NCBI GenBank assembly: GCA_030062745.1
Contig: CP099842.1
Location: forward strand, 30,232,901-30,296,900
Direction of reading: 5' to 3'
Length of the DNA stretch: 64,000 nucleotides
Origin: Capitulum mitella
Lineage: Eukaryota > Arthropoda > Thecostraca > Pollicipedomorpha > Pollicipedidae
The position numbers and the translations under genes were made by a program. The notes below the pieces were generated by a model. It was not told where the DNA came from. It was given only the letters and a program-made list of their open reading frames with translations, and did not search any database. Below, piece by piece: positions 12,201 to 22,150 of this stretch (positions are counted from its first letter, which is position 1; every line of letters starts with the position of its first letter).

Positions 12201-15200
12201 GACTAATGCTGCGACGACGTATTGCATCGTTGGCGGTCAACGACCTTTGGAGCTGTGAGCCCACTTGGCTTGCGGGCAGCGGTTTGCAGTTTGACTGCCG
12301 ATGTAAGCTCTTGAAAGCCGACCAGTTCATCGCCTTTTGACAGAGGCCTTGGTTGCGCTCGCCTCATTTCATTAGCTGCTTCCGTGCCCTGGGTAAACCA
12401 CATGACTTGAGATGTTCCTTATGGCGGTGGCCTAGTGACGTTACTCTGTGAACTTGGAGGGACAGCTGGCAGCAGTTTTATTTATGACTGATTTATTATT
12501 TCTTTGGATGCATGGTTATATTTGATTGTTCATGATTTACGCTGCCGGATAACGCAGGACAAATAGACTTGGTCGCATGTTTATTCTGCTGATTCGCGGC
12601 GTTCTGCTTCACTAACGCACGAAACGCAGAAACGCGCAAACGTATCTTTTGTGCTTCTGCTTCGCGTACTGAAGTTAACTTTCTCTTAGTTCGAATTAAA
12701 ATATTCCAAGCTTATCGCACGGCGTAAACTGATGTGACATTTTGAGTAGAGAGCGCCGCGCCTTTGTGACCGTTTTCTTAGTCGCCTGTAGTGCTAGCAT
12801 TAAATTCCCTTTGCCGGGTCTTTTTGGGTGTAACAGGAACAATCCTGTTAAGCGTATCATGGGCAACGGACGTTACAAAAATGCGTTTGTGTCGTCGCAG
12901 CAACTTATTCGTCCGTCTGCGATTCCAATTCGATTGAAACGGTATCCGTATTTGCCTGCTCGGCGCCCCCACCAGCTTTCACAGTGGGATTGTTCGTGTG
13001 GTTCCCAGGGGTTCTGGACGCCGCAGCGGAGTTGAAATATGAGGGTGGCGTGATCAAACCATTCCTTTTGAAGTTGAAGCTGATGCCAAAATGAAAAGTC
13101 TGACGAGGAGTTTGGGAACACGTAAAGCGTTGTACGCTTGGTGGTGCAAGGCTGTGTCATGATCGTGGCAGGTAGCAGATAGTTTGCAGGGGAGTTTGGT
13201 GACAGTGCTGTGCCTCGTTTATTTACACTTGCATTGCCCTGCACCTAGAACAAGTGCTCATCCGTGGGCCAAATTGCTGCACAGGACGACAAACGTTTCG
13301 TATATTGCCTTGTCTTGAAATGAGGCAAGGGTTTGGGTTCCACCTTCGGCAGATTTGTTTACATATATCTATGAATACATAATCTGCTGTTGCTCTTTGT
13401 ACACCTTTGCATGTAGGCCGGAATAACTAAGTTCATTAATACATGCCCTACGGAATTCTTCGAAGTACCGCGGAAGTGACTTTATTAAAATTGTTTCATG
13501 CCACTTTTGTTCATTTTGTTTGGCATTCTGGCGGAATACACGGTCTGCGAAATTCACAGAAGCCTGCTAGCTGTCGTATACTGTCATTACGTCCATCATT
13601 ACGTTCTTGTTACGCTGTTCACGTTGTTCTGTCGAAGCAACGGTACGTTTGCTAGGTATTCGCCTGCTTGCGGCCATGCGATTCGCGAACAACAGTCCGT
13701 TTGGCTTTGTATAACCCGTCAAATGGCGTCCGTTGCGCCATTACCTGCCGCGCGGACATCCCAGAGGAGGTGTTCGACTATCCGATTGCCTGTTAGACCT
13801 TTTTCGACGTATTTGTCTTTTTGACTGAAGACACGGGGCGCGTCGTTCGCCGTGTTGTTCGCGTTTGCCTCTGACCTCACCGCTCTGTGACTGGGCAGCT
13901 CTGCGCCGGAAGTTGGGCCGGTCCCGAGTCCCCGGCGGGCGGGAATTTCGGCCGCACTCGGCTGCGGACGCGTCGTTTGGCGCATTTGCTGTGGTCGTCA
14001 TGGACGGCCGTCGCTGCGGTGGCTAGCGCTCGGTCGCGGGAATGCGACGTTGGCACGACGGGGCGCGCCGCAAACGTCATTCTTTCTGCCGTCCCCGCCG
14101 CTGCCGTCGCCGCTTTGTGCTCGGCTTGTGGCGGCGAGCGATTCCGTCTTTCCGAGGGAGTATCTGGCATCGATCGAGTTAGCGTGATCCGCGGACAGGT
14201 TCCATTGTCTCCCGGGGGGGTCGGAGGGGGATGGGGCACGTGACGCGCGCGTCCCGCGCACGCCACGGGCGGGCGGCCGCGCGGGCGCGCGGGACAAGCG
14301 CCGACACACGAACGCCGCGCTCCTGATGGACGTCGCTCGTTCGGTGGACGCCCTGCGATGGGCGTTGACCGAGCTTGGCGACAGCGCCCGCGGAGGATTT
14401 CGCCGAAGCACGCTGTGGTCCGCCCACCGGAGAGGGCGTAGGTCGCGGAGTGGATCTGTCCGAAGACCCTGCGGTCCGGACTGCCGCTGCGTGTCATTTG
14501 CTGCGTGCCGGCCGCCAGTAATTGCGTCCAGGTGGGCGTCTCGCCGCCGGCGCAATGCATCTCATGCATCTGGATGCGGTGTTTTTGTCGCCGGGTGTCG
14601 GCTTCGCTATGTGCGGCCGCACCGTCGGAACGACACGACCCGGCGCCCATCCACGCGCCGGCCAGTCGCAGGGCGGCCGCGGCCCGGAACTGGCCGCCAC
14701 TTTGCGAGAGGACAATCAGATCAGCCGCGGCGAGGGCCATGTTCTCGTCGGCGGTCCGCGTCCTCCATGTGTGATTGCCGCCGCCGCCGTGCGTCTGTTT
14801 GCGTTCCGGCGCGTGCGCGACGTGAGCGCGGCCGGTCCGCCAGCACCTGTGCGGCATTGTTGCGGGCGCGGGCGGCTCCCAGAGCGTGGCCGGCGGCCGG
14901 CGGCGTCCCGGCGGCCGGTCGCCGGTCGCCCGACCCATGAATGCCCGAGAGCCACCTGGCGGCGCTCATGCATACTAAGTGCAGCTGATCCCCGCCGCGC
15001 TGGCCGCGCCGACGTCGAGCAAGTGACCTAATGATGTCGTTGGCGCCGCCCGCGCGCCGGGCGCGACGGTTCGACGTTGACGCACGGGTCTCGAGGGTGG
15101 CCGGATGGCGCCGGGGACGGCGCATGGCCCCACCCGGGTCGGACATATATAGATCGGGCATATATAGCCCTGCTCGGATCGAGCGGTTGGTTGTGGTCAG

Positions 15201-15819
15201 TTCGTAGGTTACTGTGTTTTGTGGGCGGGAACCGTAACTCGGCGCAGGCTTTTGAACAAACCGCGTAGCATCGGTCGACGTGGCCGTCTCAGCTCTCGGG
15301 ACTTCTCGAACGGCATCGGGACGCGGCACTTTCGCAACAAATCGCGGCGCAGTCGTCGTGGGGCGCCGCAGACGATTTGTTGGGCCACGCTGCCGCGGTG
15401 GTAACTTGTAATGATTTCCATAGTTTGCCACTTGGCAGCCTCCAAGTTAGCACGATTACCGGCGTCGAATGGCCCAGGCGTCGATGCGCCTGACAACTCC
15501 AAAGCCGACAAGTCCGGTGGATTTTGCAATAGAAAAATATCTAACGTCGCGATAGAATTCCGGGCTGCGGACCCCTCGTTTCGTCTGAGTACCGTTCGCA
15601 GGTTCGAGCCAGCCAAGCAGTTCGCCGCTTTTAACTTCCAGATCACTGTCCTTTTGGGGCTTTTGGCACTCCCCGTCTATCGCAAAAAAAGTTTGCCAGG
15701 ATGTCGCAAAGATGTGTGGTTTTTAACGTAGTCACGCGCGTGCGTGCCACGTGCAGACTAACTCCGATCGCTTCCGCCTTCGCAGCGGAGACAAGAGCAA
15801 ACGAATGAAGACGCAGTGA
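255..15819 (+). CDS. RED: RED (IK) spliceosome-associated protein, 14 coding exons
   Basis: RED is a nuclear protein of the pre-B/B spliceosome, needed for spliceosome activation. Coding exons: 255-264, 534-600, 881-1033, 1486-1668, 2689-2803, 5173-5315, 6109-6256, 6550-6776, 7338-7430, 8301-8387, 9828-9905, 10418-10532, 11058-11293, and tentatively 15786-15819. All have GT donors and AG acceptors, join in phase, and total 1689 nt (562 residues plus stop; human RED has about 557). Family landmarks in order: LTNADFRKLLMTPRA; KKKSYYAKLKRAEDD; KYRDRAKERRDG; QESKFLGGDMEHTHLVKGLD; RNELFLPGRTAYRIELDDEY (in this protein VRNELFLPGR); TLTTNDIVINKLTQILSYLR; an RD/RE/RER-rich stretch (exons 9-11) that gives the family its name; YAECYPGLEEMAD; then GRWDFDTQEEYSNYMNQKEA and ALPKAAFQYGVKM. 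The start MPEKEEPFANP fits the family N-terminus. An acceptor just upstream at 198 implies a non-coding first exon outside the window. Family assignment is from recall of conserved motifs, not a search. Confidence 0.95.
2281..2594 (+). repeat. 60-bp minisatellite in a RED intron
   Basis: About six head-to-tail copies of a 60-bp unit start at 2281, 2341, 2377, 2437, 2497 and 2557. The second copy is cut to 36 bp and the last is partial. Each contains the core cgttacggtcctggtcct. Copies differ by only a few bases, so the array is young. It ends about 95 bp upstream of the acceptor of the exon at 2689, and because 60 is a multiple of three it stays open in two frames. Those repetitive reading frames are not genes. 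Confidence 0.9.
2804..5172 (+). other. RED intron 5; no gene seen
   Basis: A 2.4-kb intron between secure RED exons. The left part is of mixed composition; about 4.4-5.1 kb is GC-rich. Open frames here look like GC-driven chance frames on both strands. No recognisable element, RNA or exon was found. Confidence 0.6.
7842..8029 (+). repeat. Tandem pair of 99-bp units in a RED intron
   Basis: The segment containing aattcagatcgacacaacct and ggtcctttatttatttt occurs twice with a period of 99 bp (anchors at 7844 and 7943). Each copy continues into an AAGC(A/G)GATGA(G/A)CTGCT stretch. Copies are about 90% alike. It lies in the intron between exons 7338-7430 and 8301-8387. Confidence 0.8.
9042..9265 (+). 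repeat. 32-bp minisatellite in a RED intron
   Basis: The anchor GTGAGG and its variants recurs at 9042, 9074, 9106, 9138, 9170, 9202 and 9234, exactly every 32 bp. It is followed by (t/a)tccacgtcacttggtgtgcc and variants. A further diverged copy sits just before (about 9006) and one after (9261). Units are 70-85% alike, so this array is older than the 60-bp one. It lies between exons ending 8387 and starting 9828. Confidence 0.85.
11294..15785 (+). other. Proposed last RED intron with CpG-rich islands
   Basis: If the terminal exon is right this is the last RED intron, otherwise it is intergenic. GC- and CpG-rich blocks lie at about 11.6-12.1 and 13.9-15.1 kb, separated by AT-richer DNA. Long frames in the GC-rich blocks have Arg/Pro/Ala-rich, low-complexity content on both strands and no recognisable domain, so I do not call them genes. 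Confidence 0.5.
15143..15202 (+). promoter_or_regulatory. Promoter-like site: two TATA boxes and a TCAGTT initiator
   Basis: Two copies of CATATATAG lie about 17 bp apart (15143 and 15159). The second is followed 38 bp on by TCAGTT, a match to the arthropod initiator TCAKTY, with A at 15199. It sits at the right edge of a CpG-rich block. The spacing is a few bases longer than the usual 30-33, and no clear downstream exon is recognised, so this is only a candidate. Confidence 0.3.
15786..15819 (+). CDS. RED: Candidate terminal coding exon of RED
   Basis: Exon 13 ends in phase 2 at 11293 with a good donor (gtgagc), so one more exon is required. The best candidate found starts at 15786. It follows a textbook acceptor (branch-like gactaac, then cgcttccgccttcgcag), restores the frame and encodes GDKSKRMKTQ then TGA. 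Family members end in a short basic KRPK-type tail, so SKRMKT fits. Against it: the intron would be 4.5 kb, far longer than most others here, and a promoter-like element lies inside it. No better exon was found by eye between 11.3 and 16 kb. Confidence 0.45.
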
Positions 15820-16229
15820 GCGGCTGACGGCGGCGACAGCGGCAAACAAATGACCGTCGGGAGCTGGTCGGCGTCGCAGCCTGCGGCGCGTCTATCGTGC
15901 GGTCCGGCGGCCCGGCCGCGGCCGCCGCCCGCCTTCCGCCCACCTGCCGCTGATTGTCCGGGGCCGCGGCGGCCGGCGGAAACGGAGAAATGGGCACCGC
16001 CGGCCGGCCGCCGCCGCCGCCAGCCCGGAGCGGAGCCGGCGGGCCGGGCGCGGGCGGCGCGGCCGCGTCCAGGACAGACCGCGGCGGAGAGTGGGGTGTG
16101 AGCTGCGGATCTGACTGTGTCGTGCTCTCGATGCTGAGTGTTCAACTGGACCATGTGGAGAATGGAGGTGAACTTGTATGTGGTGCTGCTACACTGATGC
16201 GGATCACATCTGTAGATTAGTTGTGTGAA

Positions 16230-16235
16230 AATATA
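16230..16235 (+). terminator. Possible RED polyadenylation signal (AATATA)
   Basis: A variant hexamer AATATA is followed within 20 nt by a GT-rich stretch (tttgttgttcgtgg), about 410 nt after the proposed RED stop. No canonical AATAAA was seen between that stop and here. Weak evidence. Confidence 0.2.
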
Positions 16236-16607
16236 TATGCTTCATCTCTTTTGTTGTTCGTGGTTTTGTAATGGCAAACCCAATGGTATCGATGGTAAAG
16301 ATAAGCCATGGCAGCCAAACATTCGGGGCAAAGGCCTGAAGCCTGATACGATCCTACCCGATCTGCTGTCCAGTAATTCATAATGCGCGAAAGTAAGAGA
16401 CACCCAGACGCAGTGGCTCCGTCACCGACGGTTCGCGACGTATTTTGAGAAAAACCATCGCCGATTGCCATCGCTGGCGGCGAAGACCGTGTGTCGGCAC
16501 CTTCGATAGCGGACCAGTAGCGCGGCTTCTGACCAGGGCCGACTGAGACACGTTCTGGCCGACAACTGCAAGCTCTGAGTGTCGAAGCAGTGGCGTGGAA
16601 TACCACG

Positions 16608-16646
16608 GACCGCAGATTCGGGTACGGGCATACACACATATTTATG

Positions 16647-16677
<31 letters not shown>

Positions 16678-16725
16678 GCCCGTATATATTATACATAATA
16701 CCGCAGACCGCAGATACGGGTACGG
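16608..16725 (+). repeat. AT microsatellite between two copies of a 20-bp word
   Basis: An (AT)n run occupies about 16640-16690. It is flanked by gaccgcagattcgggtacgg (16608-16627) and gaccgcagatacgggtacgg (16706-16725), one mismatch apart. This looks like a local duplication around an expanding AT tract. Confidence 0.7.
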
Positions 16726-17211
16726 ATTTGTGCTCGAGTCCGTGCTGGGCTCATTTTATTCTAAACCCCTCATCGCTCGTGGGAACTATGGTCGGCTTGC
16801 CCAGTAGGGGTTACTTTCGCACAACTATCGGGTATCTGCCCACCACGTGAACTAGGTAGTCATTACATGGTGCTATACTTGTATGTCCAGGCATAAAAGC
16901 GAAACAAACGCAGAGTTGTTGCAAGTTGAAACCTATGCAAATAGCCTAAATGTTGCAAGCCTAAACAAAACTTGAGGTAAACACGCAATCATTATTCTGA
17001 AAAGCTGCGACTTTCCTGACTTGGTCTTGGTCATTCACATTGATCCCTAGCGGTCTCTGAAGGGCTCAGCATGAAATGAACGCAACACGAACCCCGGAAT
17101 CAAAGCACAAATCTGGATGGATACCGCGCTTTTCTAACGACTATTAATTCCTATAGCCTCGGGTATATCTCTATCTTATCCGTTAGTTCGTGACGCCTGT
17201 TCGTGCATTAT

Positions 17212-18357
17212 CATGCGCATTGGAAAGGGGGCACTTTTGTGCCCTACCCCCACCTGTTTTTCTTGAAAATCTCGAGAAAGGAAAGGAGTTGGTCGATGCT
17301 ACTTTGTGACATTTGTGGCAATTTTATATGTCGTCGATTAACGCAAAAATCGAAAATCGGCCCGAGATCTTTTAAGTCTGAAGCTATATGAAATCAAACA
17401 AACATAACGAAAATAATGGTTCTCGCTGACAAATGGGAACTTTGCGAAAGGACTAGCGTTCTAAGTAAGATTACCATTTGAACATAATCAGCCGACATCA
17501 TTCGGGCATAACTGATGGATTTACCAAGCCAGGGTCAGCAAGGGTCAAGGTCATCAAAGGTCAATGTCGAACAGCTTGTGACCTGGTCCAGGTTTGCTTT
17601 GCAACACGTCGATTTGTACGAAATATGCATTCAAAGGCCCTAGTAAAAACACGTCTGACACGATGACACGTTTATTTATGTATCTATGTGTAATTTTTGC
17701 GTTTTACAACAATCAAATCATGTAATTAGGCTCATTATGACGAAACAACTTAAGCTTCAACAGTTGACATACTTTGTGTAAAAACTTCATCCAAAGTCCA
17801 TGACCTCCCTCCATTTCTTTTGACCTTGCGTGGTTTAGGAAACGCTAGAAGTGATCGAAAGTACCGATTTCGGCTATCTTCACAGAAAATACGCCAAAAC
17901 ATGCGGTTGCTGCCCTTACTTACACTCAGGCTACACCAGTATCCCGTGTCGCTCGAAATCTGATCCGCAAAAAAGTGAAAAAATGACTTAATAGGTTGAC
18001 GGCTTAACATGACCTCGACCCCAAGTCCGCCATTAAAACGCCAAATAACTGGAAATTACTGTATTTCACGTTCCAACGTTCTAACACGCATCCTTTTCCC
18101 GTTTCGTTCGAAAAGCCGCTCGAAATGGCCTTTGCGGGCCTAGAAAGTGTCCAGAGTTGACCCTTTTCGACCCCATTTGACCTTGATGATATTGGCCTAG
18201 GGCCATGAAAATTACGCACTATGTAAACCTACATTACCCTACCCTACCCTGAAAATTTCATGTCTCCCACTCTCTTCGCTTGCGAGATCGGAGGGGAGGG
18301 CACTTTTGTGTCCCCTCCCAGTGCGCGTTAGCGTGAAACCCTCTTCCACTGCGCATG
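17212..18357. mobile_element. 1.15-kb non-autonomous DNA element, TTAT-flanked, family unknown
   Basis: The left end reads CATGCGCATTGGAA and the right end, reverse-complemented, CATGCGCAGTGGAA: a 14-bp inverted repeat with one mismatch. The same 4-bp word TTAT flanks both ends (17208-17211 and 18358-18361), as a target duplication would. A second inner feature supports it: GGGGGCACTTTTGTGCCC near the left end and GGGCACTTTTGTGTCCC near the right, each itself palindromic. No transposase frame is inside. The plan (short terminal repeat plus subterminal palindrome) resembles the piggyBac-like pair elsewhere in the window, but the termini differ. Only one copy was seen here. Confidence 0.6.
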
Positions 18358-18361
18358 TTAT

Positions 18362-19620
18362 GGTGGATTCCTAATCACCTGACATCCGTAATGCGGTTGC
18401 CTTTATCCCCATAACAGTGATGAAAAAGCAGAAGGTTCAGAGTCACTCTGGCCGAGTGAAGTGCTCTCAGACCTGGCACGTATCCACTGATGCTCGTTGG
18501 ACACCACTTGGAGAAGCTCCATCCATTGCGTCTATCGAATTACATCCTGTACACCCAGAGCGACTCGCGCAAACGACTCCCGTTCAGGATAAATAATTCC
18601 GTTTCTGAGAGGATCGCTTTCAAGCAGTAAGCAGGGCAGCCTGAATCCAATTGATCTGTCCGGCAAGATGGCATCTATTTCTGAGAATGGGCAATTTGTT
18701 ACATATAACCTGTGGTCAGTGAACATTCGTTTATCCCGCGACAAGGTTTGTCACGTGATCGCTGTGTTCTCGCTTTGTACTAACACACGTTTGGTAGGTT
18801 TAGGTGATCCGATTAATTTTGCTTCATTCTCTGTCCTTTTTGCTTCATTGTTGCTTCACAGAGCTTCGGTTTCCACGTGGCTGGTGTATTCTATCGTCCT
18901 CTGACCACATGCGAAAAAAAGAATGCCTCACAAAGATGTATTGCATATGCACGTTGACATCGGCAAACATCATCAACAGCTGAAATCGTTTGCAGACATG
19001 AGCAGTCCAGGGTAACGTGTGAAGAACTAGCAATATATTGTCAGCCACCAAAATTGACGCTACACCGAACACAGAATGCGGAATAACACCTGTTCTTAGT
19101 ACAGGGTGCAAACGGCGACTCTGACATGTTTCGGGCTCTGGTTTCGAAAATAACGTAATCCGTAACGCCGCAACTCTTCACAATGTCCATAAACCCATCT
19201 CCGTGATGGCCGCCCGGAGAATTACTCGCCGAATGGTGTTTCGTCTCCCTCAGCACACAGAGCGGTTTGCAGTGACTCCTGACAAGATTCGGCGGGCGGC
19301 GAACTCCCAGCCGGCCTGCGTGGCGCTGAGCCGGCGGCAAAAGCCGCGTCAGGCCGGCCCCGGCCTGTGGTGCCCGGCGCCTGCCCGATTCCCGGGCCGG
19401 CCGGCCCGCCGCGCCCGAGAGCGGCCGGAGCGGTCCGCGGCCGCCGTCGGCTCCGATTGCCACTCGTGAGCGCGGCCCCCGCCGACAGGCGGCCGCGTCA
19501 TCAGGCGGCTCGTTGCGCCAACGGCCCCCGGCGGAGCGGACGTCTCGTCCGCCGTTCGTCTCGGCGGCGTTCGGCCGCCGGCGCCGGCCGGCCCTCGGTC
19601 CGCTGCTGGCGGCGGCACGG
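18362..19620. other. Intergenic; no gene seen
   Basis: AT-richer DNA to about 19.2 kb, then a GC-rich block that probably forms the 3' UTR and downstream flank of the minus-strand peptide gene. No element or RNA recognised. Confidence 0.5.
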
Positions 19621-19995
19621 CTACAGCCGGCGCTTTAGCCGGATCTGGTAGCGCTTGTAGCCGCGCGAGTAGCCGGCGCCGCGGCCGAGCCGTATGCTGC
19701 TGGCGCGAATCTGGCGCGGCCCGAGCGGGCCGAGCGGGCCCGGCTGCCGGCCCAGCCGCAGGAAGCTGGAGCGCGCCGCGCGGCCCGCCAGCTCGACGTC
19801 GCCGTCCGGCTCGCGGCCCAGCCGCAGGAACGTCTGCCGCTTGCCGGGTTCGTCGGGAGGCGCGCCGCCGCCGCTCGGCTGCGCCGGCCAGCCGACCTCG
19901 GCCGGACCGGACGGCTCCTCCGGCCAGGCGGCGCGCCACGAGCCGGCCGCCACCGTCGTCACCAGGCCGAACCACAGCAGCAGCCAGCCGCTCAT
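19621..19995 (-). CDS. Neuropeptide-type precursor releasing FLRLamide / IRLamide peptides
   Basis: A 124-residue protein. Residues 1-18 (MSGWLLLWFGLVTTVAAG) form a signal peptide, then comes an acidic/Pro-rich spacer. Processing sites follow: KR52-53, QTFLRL-Gly60-Arg61; Arg75, SSFLRL-Gly82-Arg83; Arg97, ASSIRL-Gly104-Arg105; KR114-115, YQIRL, KRR121-123. The Gly before each Arg would give C-terminal amides: (pyro)Glu-TFLRLamide, SSFLRLamide and ASSIRLamide. The start is the only ATG after an acceptor (ctcgtctccgttccgccgcag, exon from 20005), ten bases upstream. No coding exon is needed before it, as in many peptide genes with a 5' UTR exon. LRLamide ends recall molluscan and annelid myomodulins (MLRLamide) and, more loosely, FLRFamides; I do not recognise a standard arthropod family. 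Function as a secreted peptide hormone or transmitter is inferred. Confidence 0.8.
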   Translation of the reverse strand: MSGWLLLWFGLVTTVAAGSWRAAWPEEPSGPAEVGWPAQPSGGGAPPDEPGKRQTFLRLGREPDGDVELAGRAARSSFLRLGRQPGPLGPLGPRQIRASSIRLGRGAGYSRGYKRYQIRLKRRL

Positions 19996-21766
19996 CCCGC
20001 CGGGTCTGCGGCGGAACGGAGACGAGGTCAGACGGGCCGTCGCGGACGCCGACGCGTTCTGAGCGAGCACGACGCACTGACACAGGGGACCGACTTCGCA
20101 CATAACAGGGAACGACCCGGTACAAGAGCGAAACAGTGGAACTTTGCTGATGAAAACGAAGGCGGCGTTGGCGGCGAGCAGTTCGGCGCGAGGGCCGGAA
20201 CCGGGAATTCTCCGGCGTGGGCACTGCGGTCCCGATCTATCAACGTCGAGCCGCGGGGGATTCCCCCCGAGGCCCGTGTGTCGGGCAAATTTCCCCGGCT
20301 CAGGACCCGGCCATTCATCATGGCCCACCGCGCGGCCGAAGGTGAGATTTATGCCCTGATTAGCACGTGGCCGGGACTCGGACTCCAAGGCGGCCAGGAG
20401 TGGCTTCGCGACCGGGCAGGCACGCGGTGGCGTTGAGACGCTCGCCCGCGGGCGTAAACGAGGTCCGCTGTGAATGCTGCGTCAGTAGAAGTAACGGAGC
20501 AAACGAGAATTCTGGGTGTTTGGGGTTCTGTGGGTTGGGTTGTTTTTCTTGATGGATTTCGCAAAACAGTCACACTTTGCCAATCGATTTCACTTCTGTA
20601 CACCCGAATAAATGCAAGTTTGAACGCCGAGCACGCCCATCATATTTGTCGACTTTAAAAAGACACCGGAAAAAAATGTGTGAAAACGACAACATCACTC
20701 TCGGAATAGCTGTTTGAGCTCAAAAGGCACCATGCTACCGCGCTGTAGATGCAAGAGCAATTCTACGAATTAAGCTATCTTCTGGTGAAATTTTCATAAT
20801 TCGTAGCCCAATGATTACCAAGTTTCAAGGCTGTCAAAGATCTGGATGGGCCGTCCACTTTGGCTTTTTTCTGCCAGTTGAAGTACTCGTCAGTCTACGG
20901 CCCTACTCGTAATGAGGTCAACTTGGTGCAATTTTGCAAGTTTAAAAGGCAAGATCTTCAGAGCAGCATGCTAGCTGAAAAAAAATCGTGAAACTGGAAC
21001 CAAGTATCATTAATCACAGAGATACAATCGTTACATTTGTGAAAAAAGATGTTCGCTCGTATCTAATGATCTTTTTAGCCGAGCTATATCTTTTTGGACA
21101 GTATTAGTGCAGCCACAATGCCAGTTTATGTCCTTAAGCACGCTGTTCCTGATAATGAACGGGAATCTTTTTGAAAGTCCGGGGAAAGTATTGCTTCGTA
21201 GTTTGTAAAACAGGACCATCCTTGCCTTGTCTTGAATTTCTGAAAAAAAACACCCAAATTGTTTGGATGTTCCTCGAATGCATAGCAAACGGTACCTTTA
21301 ACACGTACCTATTGAACTCGTCAAGTACTATAGAAAGCGTTGATCTCTGCTGTCACGCGATTCGTGATTGTGTGGTAAACATAAGAGGGCAGCAATGCAT
21401 GGGTATTGCTCCAAACCTTAACGTGATGTGGTTCAGGCGGTATGCAAGTCTGTTAACCTCAACGGTCCAGAGTTTTCGGATCTGCAACATGTAAGAGGTG
21501 CTTTTTTACGTGTGCGGCACTGACTCGGCACCAACCAGTACTGTTCTGAAAACAACGGCAGACGCAGCTCCGATCCCTACCTGCAGGAACTCGTATAAGA
21601 TCCAATGTGTTCTGACGCAAATCGTACGCAAAACGACGGGCTTGCCGTACATATATGACGTGGAGCTTTTATGCGGTATAGTGTTTTCGCCATTTACGGC
21701 ATTTTTCCAGCACTGCTGACGGTAAAATGGCCCCGACGATAACAGTCTGTTCTGACGGCTTTCAGC

Positions 21767-22150
21767 CAGGGGTGTCGATCTGCATTTTCTGAGAGGGCTC
21801 TGTCCCACCCAATGTCGGTTTTACCCACTTCCCCCTTTCATATTTTCCGCCGATTTTAAAAGGAAATGAATAATAATAACGAACAACGGTCGCAACAGAT
21901 AAGACAGGCAGAAAGTAAAGCATGAAGTCTAAAGCGATGCATCTATCTTTCTATATTCTATCTAACCTATGCATATAAGGATAAATGTAGTTTTTTCATT
22001 TGATACATGGTAACAAAAAAGTTATAAATTTTCGTTGTTCCAAATAAAGTGGGCTAAATCCGCTAAGAAACCCACATTTGAGGGGAGGTTAGATTGTCGG
22101 ACCCTCGGCTCACCCCCCCCCCCCACCATTTACAGAAATCGACGCCTCTG
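21767..22150. mobile_element. hAT-like MITE, copy 1 (8-bp target duplication)
   Basis: The left end CAGGGGTGTCGATCTGC and right end (reverse-complemented) CAGAGGCGTCGATTTCTG form imperfect terminal inverted repeats. The flanks are CTTTCAGC on the left (21759-21766) and CTTTCAAC on the right, an 8-bp target duplication with one change. CAG-start termini with 8-bp duplications are the hallmark of hAT elements. There is no coding capacity. A second, diverged copy lies at 53400-53824 and shares internal words such as tttaaaaggaaa and cccacatttg/ctcacatttg. Confidence 0.75.

Noticed and set aside
12742-13035. Alternative last RED exon after gggtgtaacag at about 12836
   Set aside because: Keeps the frame but adds a long tail with no resemblance to the short basic RED C-terminus.
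13877-14938. 353-codon minus-strand open frame in a CpG-rich block
   Set aside because: The block is open in several frames on both strands; the product is Arg/Pro/Ala/Thr-rich with no domain and no splice logic, as GC-rich DNA gives by chance.
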